From assembly GCA_020430675.1 (NCBI GenBank), contig JAGQJJ010000003.1, positions 1-28,356 of the forward strand: DNA of 28,356 bases. Reading direction: 5' to 3'. The first letter of the stretch is position 1, and each line of letters starts with the position of its first letter. The notes beneath the pieces were generated by a model that saw only the letters and a list, made by a program, of their open reading frames with translations, searched no databases and was not told the DNA's origin. Source of the stretch: Myxococcales bacterium. Its GTDB lineage: Bacteria > Myxococcota > Bradymonadia > UBA7976 > UBA1532. Shown here one piece after another: positions 16,808 to 26,915 of this stretch. Position numbers and translations under genes: made by a program.

Positions 16808-18016
16808 ATGGCCACCGAATTCGACGTGATCATCTATGGCGCGACCGGCTTCACCGGCCGGCAGACCGCGGCGTGGTTCGCCCGTCACGCCCCGCCCGGC
16901 CTGCGTTGGGCCATCGCGGGGCGCAACCGTGACCGCCTCGTCGCGCTGGCCGACGCGCTGAAACCCGCCGCGTGGGTGGTCGCCGACGGCACCGACGACC
17001 TGGCGCTCGACGCGCTGTGCAAGCGGACGCGCATCGTGGCGACCACCGCCGGCCCGTTTGCGCGCTACGGCGACCGGCTGATCGACGCCTGCGTGCGACG
17101 GCGGGTCGACTACCTCGACATCACCGGCGAGACGCCTTTCATCAAGCGCGTCATCGCCCGCCATCACGCGCGGGCCGCGGCCGATGGCACGCGCATCATC
17201 CCGTTCTGCGGCTTCGACTCCGTGCCCTCCGACCTGGGCACGCTGCGCCTGGTCGAGCATTTGCGCCAGGGCGGCCACGCACCGGTCCGGCGGGTCACCG
17301 CCGCGTTCTCGGGCCGCGGCGGCCTCAACGGTGGCACGTTCGCCACGGTGATGACCATGGCCGAGATGGGCTGGCTGGACGAGGTGAACGACCCCCTGCT
17401 GCTCAATCCGCCCGACCAGCAGGGCGACGCGCTGCGCAGCGGCAACATCGACCCTCGGGCCCCGAAATACGATTCGGCGCGGCGTGGCTGGCTCGCGCCG
17501 TTTTTCATGGGGCCCATCAATAGCCGGGTGGTCCGCCGCAGCGCGGCGCTGTTGTCGGCCGAGGGGCGTGGCCATGGCCCGAATTTCCGCTACGCCGAGT
17601 ACCTCGACGCGGGCCGAGGGGTCCGCGGCGCCGTCGTCGCGACCGCCGTCGCGGCGGGGCAGTTTGCGTTCGAGCCCTTGGTCCGGTTTGCGCCCACGCG
17701 CCGTCTGCTTGAGCGTCTGGCGCCTGCGCCGGGTTCAGGCCCTTCCGAGGCCACCATGGACGGCGGCTTTGTGCGCGTCCGGCTCGTCGGCGAAGGCGAA
17801 GACGGACATCGGGCGCGTTTGATGTTGCACGCCGAGGGCGATCCGGGCAACCGCGTCACGGTGCAGATCCTCGGCGAAGCGGCGCTGATGCTGGCCGGCG
17901 ATCGCAGCGCCCTGCCCAAGCGCGCCGGCGTGCTCACGCCTGCCACGGCGTTGGGCAGCGGGCTGCTGAATCGGCTGGCCGAAGGGGGATGGCAGGTGAC
18001 GCTGAGCGACGATTGA
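16808..18016 (+). CDS. Saccharopine-dehydrogenase-like NAD(P)-binding oxidoreductase
   Basis: A 402-aa protein. ATG 16808 is preceded by GGAGG (16798-16802). The Rossmann start is FDVIIYGATGFTGRQTA (GATGFTG at 11-17), followed by AIAGRNRDRL and TTAGPFARYGDRLIDAC. The segment VDYLDITGETPFIKRVI and then IIPFCGFDSVPSDLGTL is the hallmark of the saccharopine dehydrogenase / trans-acting enoyl reductase family. Mycobacterial relatives reduce a polyketide enoyl in phthiocerol synthesis; human SCCPDH is a lipid-droplet relative. True lysine-pathway activity is unlikely. The substrate is probably a lipid or acyl compound (inference). No polyketide synthase is nearby. It converges on the cysteine-rich lipoprotein gene with a 28-base gap. 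Confidence 0.88.
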   Translation: MATEFDVIIYGATGFTGRQTAAWFARHAPPGLRWAIAGRNRDRLVALADALKPAAWVVADGTDDLALDALCKRTRIVATTAGPFARYGDRLIDACVRRRVDYLDITGETPFIKRVIARHHARAAADGTRIIPFCGFDSVPSDLGTLRLVEHLRQGGHAPVRRVTAAFSGRGGLNGGTFATVMTMAEMGWLDEVNDPLLLNPPDQQGDALRSGNIDPRAPKYDSARRGWLAPFFMGPINSRVVRRSAALLSAEGRGHGPNFRYAEYLDAGRGVRGAVVATAVAAGQFAFEPLVRFAPTRRLLERLAPAPGSGPSEATMDGGFVRVRLVGEGEDGHRARLMLHAEGDPGNRVTVQILGEAALMLAGDRSALPKRAGVLTPATALGSGLLNRLAEGGWQVTLSDD

Positions 18017-18044
18017 GCGCGCTCAGCGCCACGGGGCGGGCCGC

Positions 18045-18053
<9 letters not shown>
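18014..18053. terminator. Paired inverted repeats between convergent genes, possible weak terminators
   Basis: Two perfect inverted repeats lie between and across the two stop codons: TGAGCGCGCTCA (18014-18025) and GGCCGC-TCA-GCGGCC (18039-18053). Neither is followed by a T-run, so intrinsic termination would be weak. The call rests on symmetry and position between convergent genes only. Confidence 0.3.
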
Positions 18054-20999
<2,946 letters not shown>

Positions 21000-21291
21000 G
21001 GAACCCCTCCGCGGCAACGTACGTGGTGTTCAGATGGTGCCAAAGGCCGCCGACCAAAGGCCACGCTTCGATCACATCGCCTCGAATTGTCGAGATGATG
21101 ACAGACCAGGATGATGAAAAACCGTGGCGGCGCGGTGATTTGAGCCCCTTGCGACCCGGGGGGATGCGCCAATCCCGGCCTGCTGCCTCGAAAATTCGTG
21201 GCCCGGCGTGACCCGAAGCCGGCGCCTCAGCACTTCGATGACCGTGAAAGGTCGACGTCTTTGCGGCGCGCCTCGCCGGGCGCTTGCGCGC
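21000..21291. other. Intergenic region upstream of the repeat lipoprotein gene
   Basis: This is the largest gap in the window (292 bases), between the end of the cpoB-like gene and the start of the repeat lipoprotein gene on the minus strand. It is slightly less GC-rich in 21075-21125 than its surroundings and must hold any independent promoter for the lipoprotein. I found no convincing -35/-10 pair, terminator or small gene. Confidence 0.5.
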
Positions 21292-22065
21292 TTATTTGCA
21301 GGTGCGCTTGGTCTCGCGCAGCTTGCGGCGGGCTTCGTCGATGCGATTCGAGGTGGGGTGGTCGTTGATCATCGACTCCAGGAACAACAGGCCCTGCTTG
21401 CACTGGCCCAGCGCGACGAAGTTGTCGTGCATGAGCACCAGCGCGTCGTCGACCTTGTCGCCCTTGGGGTAGTCGTCGGTGATCAGCTTCAGCGTGCGCA
21501 GCGACCCGGTGTAGTCCTGCTGGGCGTACTGGCACTCAGCCGCCAGGGCCAGGCCGTTGTCGGCGCGATCGTATTTGGGGAACTTGCGCGCCAGATGCAC
21601 GAAGGCGCGGATGGCTTCGGCGCAGTCGGCCGCGCCCTTGCGCTCGTAGCCGTAGCGGTACAGCTCGGCGGCCGTCTCGGGCAGTGGCGGCGCGCCCGCG
21701 ACGGCGTCGATGGTGGGCAGGCCATCATCGGGCTGCTGCGCTGCTTCGTGCTTGTAGGTCTCAAGCTGGCCCTTCAGGCTGGCCAGCTCTTCACGAAGCT
21801 TCTCGATCTCAAGCCCGCTGTCGGCGCTGTTGGTGCGCAGCCGGTCGATGGCGTCCTTGAGGCTGGCCTCCATCGAGCCGATGCGGGCTTCGATGGCGGC
21901 GAACTGCTCATCACGCTTCTGGCGGTGGGTGCGGCCGTCTTCGTTGATCTGCTCGATCTGGCCTTGCAGAGCCTTCAGCTCGGCGTCGATCTCCTGGCCG
22001 CGCCAGTAGGTGACACAGCCGCTGAGGGGCAAGAGCAGGCAGAAGAAGGCGAGGCGCAACGGCAT
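21292..22065 (-). CDS. CpoB/YbgF-like lipoprotein with coiled coil and TPR repeats
   Basis: A 257-aa protein from the ATG at 22065. The short signal peptide ends in lipobox LSGC (Cys17), so unlike E. coli CpoB it is lipid-anchored. Residues 25-125 form a charged predicted coiled coil (EIDAELKALQGQIEQIN, then EIEKLREELASLKGQLETY). Residues 145-257 form TPR-type units: AAELYRYGYERKGAADCAEAIRAFVHLARKFPKYDRADNG, AQQDYTGSLRTLKLITDDYPKGDKVDDALVLM, and CKQGLLFLESMINDHPTSNRIDEAR. This coiled-coil-plus-TPR order is that of YbgF/CpoB, which coordinates the Tol system with PBP1B at division. Its place right after pal (50 bases) supports the call. The weak Shine-Dalgarno site suggests coupling to pal. 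Confidence 0.82.
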   Translation of the reverse strand: MPLRLAFFCLLLPLSGCVTYWRGQEIDAELKALQGQIEQINEDGRTHRQKRDEQFAAIEARIGSMEASLKDAIDRLRTNSADSGLEIEKLREELASLKGQLETYKHEAAQQPDDGLPTIDAVAGAPPLPETAAELYRYGYERKGAADCAEAIRAFVHLARKFPKYDRADNGLALAAECQYAQQDYTGSLRTLKLITDDYPKGDKVDDALVLMHDNFVALGQCKQGLLFLESMINDHPTSNRIDEARRKLRETKRTCK

Positions 22066-22115
22066 GGGCTTTCGGCGGGGCAGGCGCAGCGGGAGGCCGT
22101 GGGCCTCCGGCCTTG

Positions 22116-22886
22116 TCAGTTCGACTTGAACTCGGTCCGGCGGTTCTTGGCCCACGCCTTCTCGTTGCTGCCCGAGTCGACCGGGTACGACTCACCCATG
22201 CTGCGGGTGTTCAGGCGGCCAGCCGAGACGCCCTTGGCCTCAAGGTAGCGCTTCGAGGCCTCGGCGCGGCGCTCGCCGAGCGCCAGGTTGTACTCTTCGG
22301 TGCCACGCTCGTCGCAGTGGCCTTCGATGAGCAGCGCGGCGGCGTTCGGATCCTGCATGCAGGCGGCGACCGCGTCGAGCTTGCCCCGCTGATCGCGGCG
22401 GATGTTCGACTTGTCGAAGTCGAAGAGCACCGGGTCGCCACCGCACTGGTTGACCTTGGCCTGGCAGGTGCCACCGACACATTCCTGACCATCGGGGCAG
22501 GCGGGGTTGTCGGAGAACTCGCCGCACTCGGGCTTGGCGGTGCAACGGCGCGAGGTCGGGTCGCAGTACTGGCCGGCCTGGCAGTCGCCATCGTTGCAGT
22601 CGGCCGAGCACTGGTTGTTGCGGCACCAACGACCCGCGGGGCAGGCGTTGGCGTCATCGCAGTAGTTGGGGTCGCGCTGGCAACGGCCACCGACGCACTG
22701 CATGCCGGCGCCATCGCAATGGCTGTTGTCGCGACACTGGGCGCACGTACCGTTGAGGCAGTACTCTCCCTTGTCGGCGCAGTGCCCGTCATTCTCGCAC
22801 TTGGGGTAGGTTGGGCCACAGCCGGCAGCAAGGAGCGAGGCCCCGCCGATGGTGATCGCGAAAAGAAAATTGCGAGTAGCGTGCAT
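22116..22886 (-). CDS. pal: Pal-like OmpA-family lipoprotein with cysteine-rich insert
   Basis: A 256-aa protein. ATG 22886 places a signal peptide with lipobox LAAGC (Cys23). Residues 152-256 are a full OmpA/Pal peptidoglycan-binding domain: VLFDFDKSNIRRDQ, then the near-universal Pal string EGHCDERGTEEYNLALGERRA (188-208, Asp192 expected to contact diaminopimelate), and KNRRTEF at the end. Between anchor and OmpA domain lie about 125 residues with more than twenty cysteines in short EGF/Dickkopf-like loops (CENDGHCADKGEYCLNGTC and similar), absent from ordinary Pal. Pal tethers the outer membrane to peptidoglycan with TolB. tolQRAB are not adjacent; the upstream gene is divergent and its likely start lies close to this one. 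Confidence 0.9.
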   Translation of the reverse strand: MHATRNFLFAITIGGASLLAAGCGPTYPKCENDGHCADKGEYCLNGTCAQCRDNSHCDGAGMQCVGGRCQRDPNYCDDANACPAGRWCRNNQCSADCNDGDCQAGQYCDPTSRRCTAKPECGEFSDNPACPDGQECVGGTCQAKVNQCGGDPVLFDFDKSNIRRDQRGKLDAVAACMQDPNAAALLIEGHCDERGTEEYNLALGERRAEASKRYLEAKGVSAGRLNTRSMGESYPVDSGSNEKAWAKNRRTEFKSN

Positions 22887-22905
22887 GACTCTCACCCGAA
22901 GGGAA

Positions 22906-23694
22906 GTGTCCAAAGAAGCGTGCGCGGAATCGGCACAAGAGGCTCTTGGTTGCGGCGACGCTATTCGATGGCGATCGCGTTGTCAACAGCGAGCACGCAA
23001 GCGTTGGGCGGCGCCACTTTTCGCCCTTCTCGCGCACGCCTGCGCGCCCGTTGCCGACGATGCCACCCTGACGGTGCTGGCCACAGAGCCGGTCGAAGCT
23101 GCCGAGCACCCCGCAGATCGAGCCCTTCGGGTGCGGTTCGATCGCTACCTCGATCCCGATGTCTCGGGCGCGGTCATGGTGGGTCTGGTCTCAGGCGATG
23201 TCGGCGTCGGCGTCGACGTGGCCTATGACCCCGTCGACCGGGCCCTGGTGATCAGCCCCCAGTTTGAGCTGCGCCCCGGCATCGGCTACGTGCTGACGGT
23301 GGCGCGCGATGGGCTGCGCGGCTTTGATGGCGCGGTGCTGGAATCGGATCTCACGCTGCACTTCATCGCGGGTCTGGCGGTTGACCCCCCGGTGGGCGCT
23401 CCGGCGCCGGTCGACTTTGATGACGAGGTCGCGCCCGTTCTGGCGGCGCGATGCGGATGCCATGGGCCGGAGCCAGCGGCGTTCCCACCCCTGACGCCAG
23501 CGGGCTTGATCAATGTCGAGAGCCAGCGTCAGCCCGGGCGGATCCTGGTGCGGCCCGGCCGGCCGCTGCGCAGCTATCTCATCCAGCGCGTGCTGGTCGA
23601 CTATCCGGGGGTGCGGGGGCAGCCAAAGACGCTCGATGACGCCGAGCGCCGTCTGCTTATCGACTGGGTTTCGGGGCTGGCGCAGGGGCCTTGA
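22906..23694 (+). CDS. Probable lipoprotein: Ig-like (Big_5-type) domain plus cytochrome-c-like C-terminus
   Basis: The start is uncertain: GTG 22906 has AAGGGA upstream, and ATG 22885 is also in frame. Both leave an unusually long stretch before the hydrophobic WAAPLFALLAHAC, which looks like a lipoprotein signal. Next comes an Ig-like unit of the SbsA type (TVLATEPVEAAEHPADRALRVRFDRYLDP, ending VLESDLTLHFIAG). The last 95 residues resemble the low-spin cytochrome-like domain common in Myxococcota and Planctomycetes proteins (VDFDDEVAPVLAARCGCHG ... SYLIQRVL ... LDDAERRLLIDWV). The heme motif is CGCH rather than CxxCH, one residue short. It starts divergent from pal, and its last 38 bases overlap the convergent DsbA-like gene. 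The physiological role is unknown. Confidence 0.72.
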   Translation: MSKEACAESAQEALGCGDAIRWRSRCQQRARKRWAAPLFALLAHACAPVADDATLTVLATEPVEAAEHPADRALRVRFDRYLDPDVSGAVMVGLVSGDVGVGVDVAYDPVDRALVISPQFELRPGIGYVLTVARDGLRGFDGAVLESDLTLHFIAGLAVDPPVGAPAPVDFDDEVAPVLAARCGCHGPEPAAFPPLTPAGLINVESQRQPGRILVRPGRPLRSYLIQRVLVDYPGVRGQPKTLDDAERRLLIDWVSGLAQGP

Positions 23695-24553
23695 CCGGCT
23701 CTTTGGCCGGCGCGGCTTTGGTCTCGGCGTCGATCATGCGCTGGACGTAGGCCTTGATCGGGCCCGCGTCCTTGTCGTCGAGGTAGAGGCGCCCGTTGAT
23801 GTAGAGCGTGGGCGTGCCGGTCAGGTTCGAGCGCATGGCCTCTTGTTTGTCGCGCTCGATCTGGCTGTAGAGCGCGCTGTCTTCCATGTCGGTCTTGAAG
23901 CGCTCGATGTTGAGGCCCAGCTCGGTGGCGAACTCGACGAAGCGCTCTTCGCTCAAGCTGAACTGGTTGATGAACAAGAGGTCGTGCATCTGCCAGAAGC
24001 GGTCCTGGCGGCCGGCGGCAAGCGCGGCGCGCGCGGCGTGGTGCGACCAGGTGTGCTGGCTGAGCGGGAACTGCTTGAAGTAGACGGCGACCTGGCCGGG
24101 GAAGGCCTTGACCACCTCTTCGAGGATGCCGCGCATGGCCGCGCAATGCGGGCATTCGAAGTCGGCAAACTCGATGATGGTCACGACCGGCTTTTCGGCG
24201 CCTTTGCGCGGGGTGCCCGACAGGTCGAAGCTGAAGCGGACGTTCTCTTCCATGTAGCGGCGCACGACCGCTTCGCGGACCTGGTCGATGCCCATGCCGT
24301 CGCGCAGCTTGTCGATGCCATAGCGCGCGAGGTCGGTGGCCTTGTCGCAGGAAGATTCTTGAATGCAGGCGAGGATGGTCTTCTTCGGGTCGCAGGGGCA
24401 GGCGCCTTCTTTCATGAACTCGACCAGATCGCCGACCTCGTCGGGGTCGAGATCCTTGACGTCGATGCCGGGGAAGGGGCCCGCCGCGATCGCCGGCGCG
24501 GCGCAGGTGAGGGGGAGCAGAACGCTGAAAAAGACTCGGAACGCGCGGCGCAT
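23657..24553 (-). CDS. Exported DsbA/thioredoxin-like oxidoreductase
   Basis: A 298-aa protein from ATG 24553, with GAGGAGG upstream. A signal peptide (about residues 1-24, ending AIAA) sends it to the periplasm. Residues 45-105 form a small domain with Cys52-x-Cys54, Cys63 and Cys69, and a helix pattern (ATDLARYGIDKLRDGMGIDQVREAVVRRY) reminiscent of CcmH-like domains. The thioredoxin domain follows with FADFECPHC (Cys134, Cys137), the inserted helical part (FKQFPLSQHTWSHHAARAALAA) and the cis-Pro loop SNLTGTPTLYINGRLY. CPHC is the classic DsbA redox motif. It probably oxidises or isomerises cysteines of exported proteins, and several neighbours are very cysteine-rich. The tail is a Lys/Ala/Pro-rich extension. 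Confidence 0.9.
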   Translation of the reverse strand: MRRAFRVFFSVLLPLTCAAPAIAAGPFPGIDVKDLDPDEVGDLVEFMKEGACPCDPKKTILACIQESSCDKATDLARYGIDKLRDGMGIDQVREAVVRRYMEENVRFSFDLSGTPRKGAEKPVVTIIEFADFECPHCAAMRGILEEVVKAFPGQVAVYFKQFPLSQHTWSHHAARAALAAGRQDRFWQMHDLLFINQFSLSEERFVEFATELGLNIERFKTDMEDSALYSQIERDKQEAMRSNLTGTPTLYINGRLYLDDKDAGPIKAYVQRMIDAETKAAPAKEPVKAPAPAPKPSR

Positions 24554-24659
24554 CAGCGGCCTCCTCTGTCTGACCGGGGGGTGCGTCGGCAGTCCGGGCA
24601 CGGTATTCAGGGGTCGTCGCGCTTGTCAACCGCGGGGGTGGATGGAAAACTGCCGGATC

Positions 24660-25292
24660 ATGTCGATCCCGCGTGCCCTTTGCGTTGTGACCGCCCTTGT
24701 GATCGGCGCCCCGGCCCTGGCCGCGCCGCCGCTCGACCCGTTGCTCGGCCCCGCGACGGTGGCGCCGCCGCGTCAGGGGCTCGTCGATTGGCACCCACCC
24801 GCTGCGGTGCCGGCCAATGCCGACCCGGCGGTGCTGGCGACCGATCCGGTGGCCTTCGCGCGCTTCATCGAGACCCGGCCCGATCGGCTTGATGTGGCCC
24901 GCATGGAGCCGGCGCTGGTGCTGACGCTGGCGCAGTTGCTGCTGCGCGCCGACCGCACGTTTGTCGCCGAGAAGCTGCTCTACGATGCGGCGCAGCACTG
25001 GCCGGAGCGGGCCGATCTGACCCGGGCCTGGGCGCGGGTGCTCATCAGTCTGGGGCGGCCACAGGCGGCGGAGCGCGCGCTGACGGCGGCCATCGCCCGC
25101 TCGCCCGGCGATGCCATCCTGCGCTATCTGCTGGCGCGGGCCATCCTCGGCGGGCCACGGCAGGCCGAGACCGAGCAGAAGGCGAAGGCGGCCTTGGAGG
25201 CGGTGCTGGAGATCGACCCGCAGTTCCGCGACGCCGACGGGGTGACCGCCGCCGACGTGCGCGCGGTCATCGAGCGCCTCGCCACGCCCTGA
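24660..25292 (+). CDS. Exported TPR-like protein
   Basis: A 210-aa protein. ATG 24660 gives a clean signal peptide (MSIPRALCVVTALVIGAPALA, cleaved near residue 22); ATG 24642 adds six residues and has a G-rich stretch before it. The mature part starts with a proline-rich segment, then helical pairs typical of tetratricopeptide repeats: EPALVLTLAQLLLRADRTFVAEKLLYDAAQHWPERADLTRAWARVLISLGRPQAAERALTAAIARSPGDAILRYLLARAIL spans about residues 82-162. No lipobox is seen, so a soluble periplasmic scaffold is inferred. It is divergent from the DsbA-like gene (106 bases between starts) and convergent with the signalling gene, stops 6 bases apart. Confidence 0.78.
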   Translation: MSIPRALCVVTALVIGAPALAAPPLDPLLGPATVAPPRQGLVDWHPPAAVPANADPAVLATDPVAFARFIETRPDRLDVARMEPALVLTLAQLLLRADRTFVAEKLLYDAAQHWPERADLTRAWARVLISLGRPQAAERALTAAIARSPGDAILRYLLARAILGGPRQAETEQKAKAALEAVLEIDPQFRDADGVTAADVRAVIERLATP

Positions 25293-25298
25293 GGGGGC

Positions 25299-26915
25299 TC
25301 AGTCTTCCGGGTCGTTGTCGGCGGCCGCCTGCAGGTCGAGGATGCGGGCGCTGCCGACGTACGGGCGCGTCTCGTAGCGGGTGATTCGGCCGATGCGGCG
25401 CACGATCTCGGCGATGCGGCCGGCTTCGCGCTCGATGGTGCTGACCGCTTTGCGCAAGAGCGGGTCGGCGTCTTCGGGCAGGCGCCTGGCGGCGATCTGG
25501 GCGTAGCCGACCACGCTGGTCAAAGGCTGGTTGATCTCGTGCGCGGTGGTGCCGGCGACCTCGGCGAGCAACGCCAGCTTCTCGCTCTCGGCGAGGCGGC
25601 GCTGGGTCTCGGCGAGCTGGTCGGCGAGGGTGCGCTCGGTGGTGACGTCGCGCAACGTGAGGCAGAACGCCGGGTCGCCGGGCACGCGGGCGGCGTTGAC
25701 GCTGATGATGGTCTCGCGGTCGCGCAGATGCAGGTCGGCGCGCTGGGAGAAGTCGCCGGCACGGGCGCCCTCGAAGAGCGCAGCGAGCGCGGGCTGGCCG
25801 GCTTCGTCGACAAGCGGGGCGAGCGCGTGCCCGGTCAAGGTCTCGCGCGCCTGGCCGGTGATCGCTTCGGCCTGGCGGTTGAGGAAGAGCACGCGGCCGT
25901 TGGGGTCGGTGATCAGCATGCCGTCGGCCGAGTTTTCGAAGAAGTCCTCGTAGCGTTCGACCGCGCGCAGGCGCTGCTCGACGACGGCGCGGGCGTGGCT
26001 GATGCGGTGCGATTCGGCCTTCAGCTCGTGGAAGAGGCGCGCGTTGCTGATGGCGACGGCGGTCGCGTTGGCGACGATCTGGCCGAACTGGTGCTCGCGT
26101 TCGCCGAAGTCGGCGAGGCGGCGCGTCGAGCGCAGGAAGAGCACGCCGATGCAATGCTCGCCTTCGAGCAGCGGGAAGAGCGCGGCCGAGCGCACCGAGA
26201 GGCGGGCGAGGCGGTCCTTGACCGGGTCGAAGAGCGGGTCGACGCGGATGTCGGCGACGACCAGCGGCTGGCGCGTGCCGATGACGTGGCGGATCTCGGG
26301 GTAGCCGTCGAGGTCGATGGGCCGGTCGGTCAGCCCGGCGTCGTCCGAGGTGGCGACGACGCGGCCGACCTCGTCCTTGCCGACCAGCACCACCGAGCAG
26401 CGCTCGATGCCCAGCACCTCGGCGACGAGGCCGGTGACGTCCTGCAAGATGCTCTGGATGTCGAGCCGGCTGGTCAGGCGATGGCTGATGTCGAGCAGAA
26501 TGTGGCCATCGCGGCGCTGACGTTCGAGGGCGCGCTTGTACTCGGCGATGCGGAGCTGGGCTTTGACCCGGGCCATGACCTCGCCGAGATGGAACGGCTT
26601 GGGGATGAAGTCGTCGGCGCCGGCTTCGAGCGCGTCCTGGAGGATGTCCTGCCCGGCGCGCGCGGTGAGCACGATGATCTGCACGCCGGCGGTGCGGGTA
26701 TCGGCGCGCAGGGTGCGCAGCACCTCGAAGCCGTCGACCTCGGGCATCATCAGGTCGAGGATGAGCACGTCGGGCGGCTCGGCGAGCGCGAGGTCGATCG
26801 TCTGGTGCCCGTCGGCGGCGGTGCGTGCCGCCCAGCCCTGATCGATCACGGCCCGTTCGAGCAGATCGCGCAGCAATCGCTCGTCGTCGGCGATCAGGAG
26901 CTGGTGGGCTCTCAC
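25299..26915 (-). CDS. REC-GAF-PAS-HisKA signalling protein lacking the ATPase domain
   Basis: A 538-aa cytoplasmic protein with a GTG start at 26915 overlapping the larC stop (GTGA). Residues 1-120 are a response-regulator receiver with Asp10/Asp11, phospho-acceptor Asp54 (LILDLMMPEVDGFEV), Thr84 and Lys106. A GAF domain (about 140-295) has SVVLVGKDEVGRVVATS and AALFPLLEGEHCIGVLFLR. A PAS domain (about 322-428) has ENSADGMLITDPNGRVLFLNRQAE. The HisKA helix pair has His459 in TAHEINQPLTSVVGYAQ. The protein ends at residue 538, with no N, G1 or G2 boxes of a HATPase_c domain. It cannot phosphorylate itself by the usual route. It may relay phosphate from other kinases or act as a dimerisation module. 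The neighbouring genes do not reveal the signal. Confidence 0.9.
   Translation of the reverse strand: MRAHQLLIADDERLLRDLLERAVIDQGWAARTAADGHQTIDLALAEPPDVLILDLMMPEVDGFEVLRTLRADTRTAGVQIIVLTARAGQDILQDALEAGADDFIPKPFHLGEVMARVKAQLRIAEYKRALERQRRDGHILLDISHRLTSRLDIQSILQDVTGLVAEVLGIERCSVVLVGKDEVGRVVATSDDAGLTDRPIDLDGYPEIRHVIGTRQPLVVADIRVDPLFDPVKDRLARLSVRSAALFPLLEGEHCIGVLFLRSTRRLADFGEREHQFGQIVANATAVAISNARLFHELKAESHRISHARAVVEQRLRAVERYEDFFENSADGMLITDPNGRVLFLNRQAEAITGQARETLTGHALAPLVDEAGQPALAALFEGARAGDFSQRADLHLRDRETIISVNAARVPGDPAFCLTLRDVTTERTLADQLAETQRRLAESEKLALLAEVAGTTAHEINQPLTSVVGYAQIAARRLPEDADPLLRKAVSTIEREAGRIAEIVRRIGRITRYETRPYVGSARILDLQAAADNDPED

Noticed and set aside
15641..17575. 644-codon minus-strand frame opposite the helical-repeat and oxidoreductase genes
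   Set aside because: It spans two plus-strand genes and their intergenic space and has no recognisable domain.
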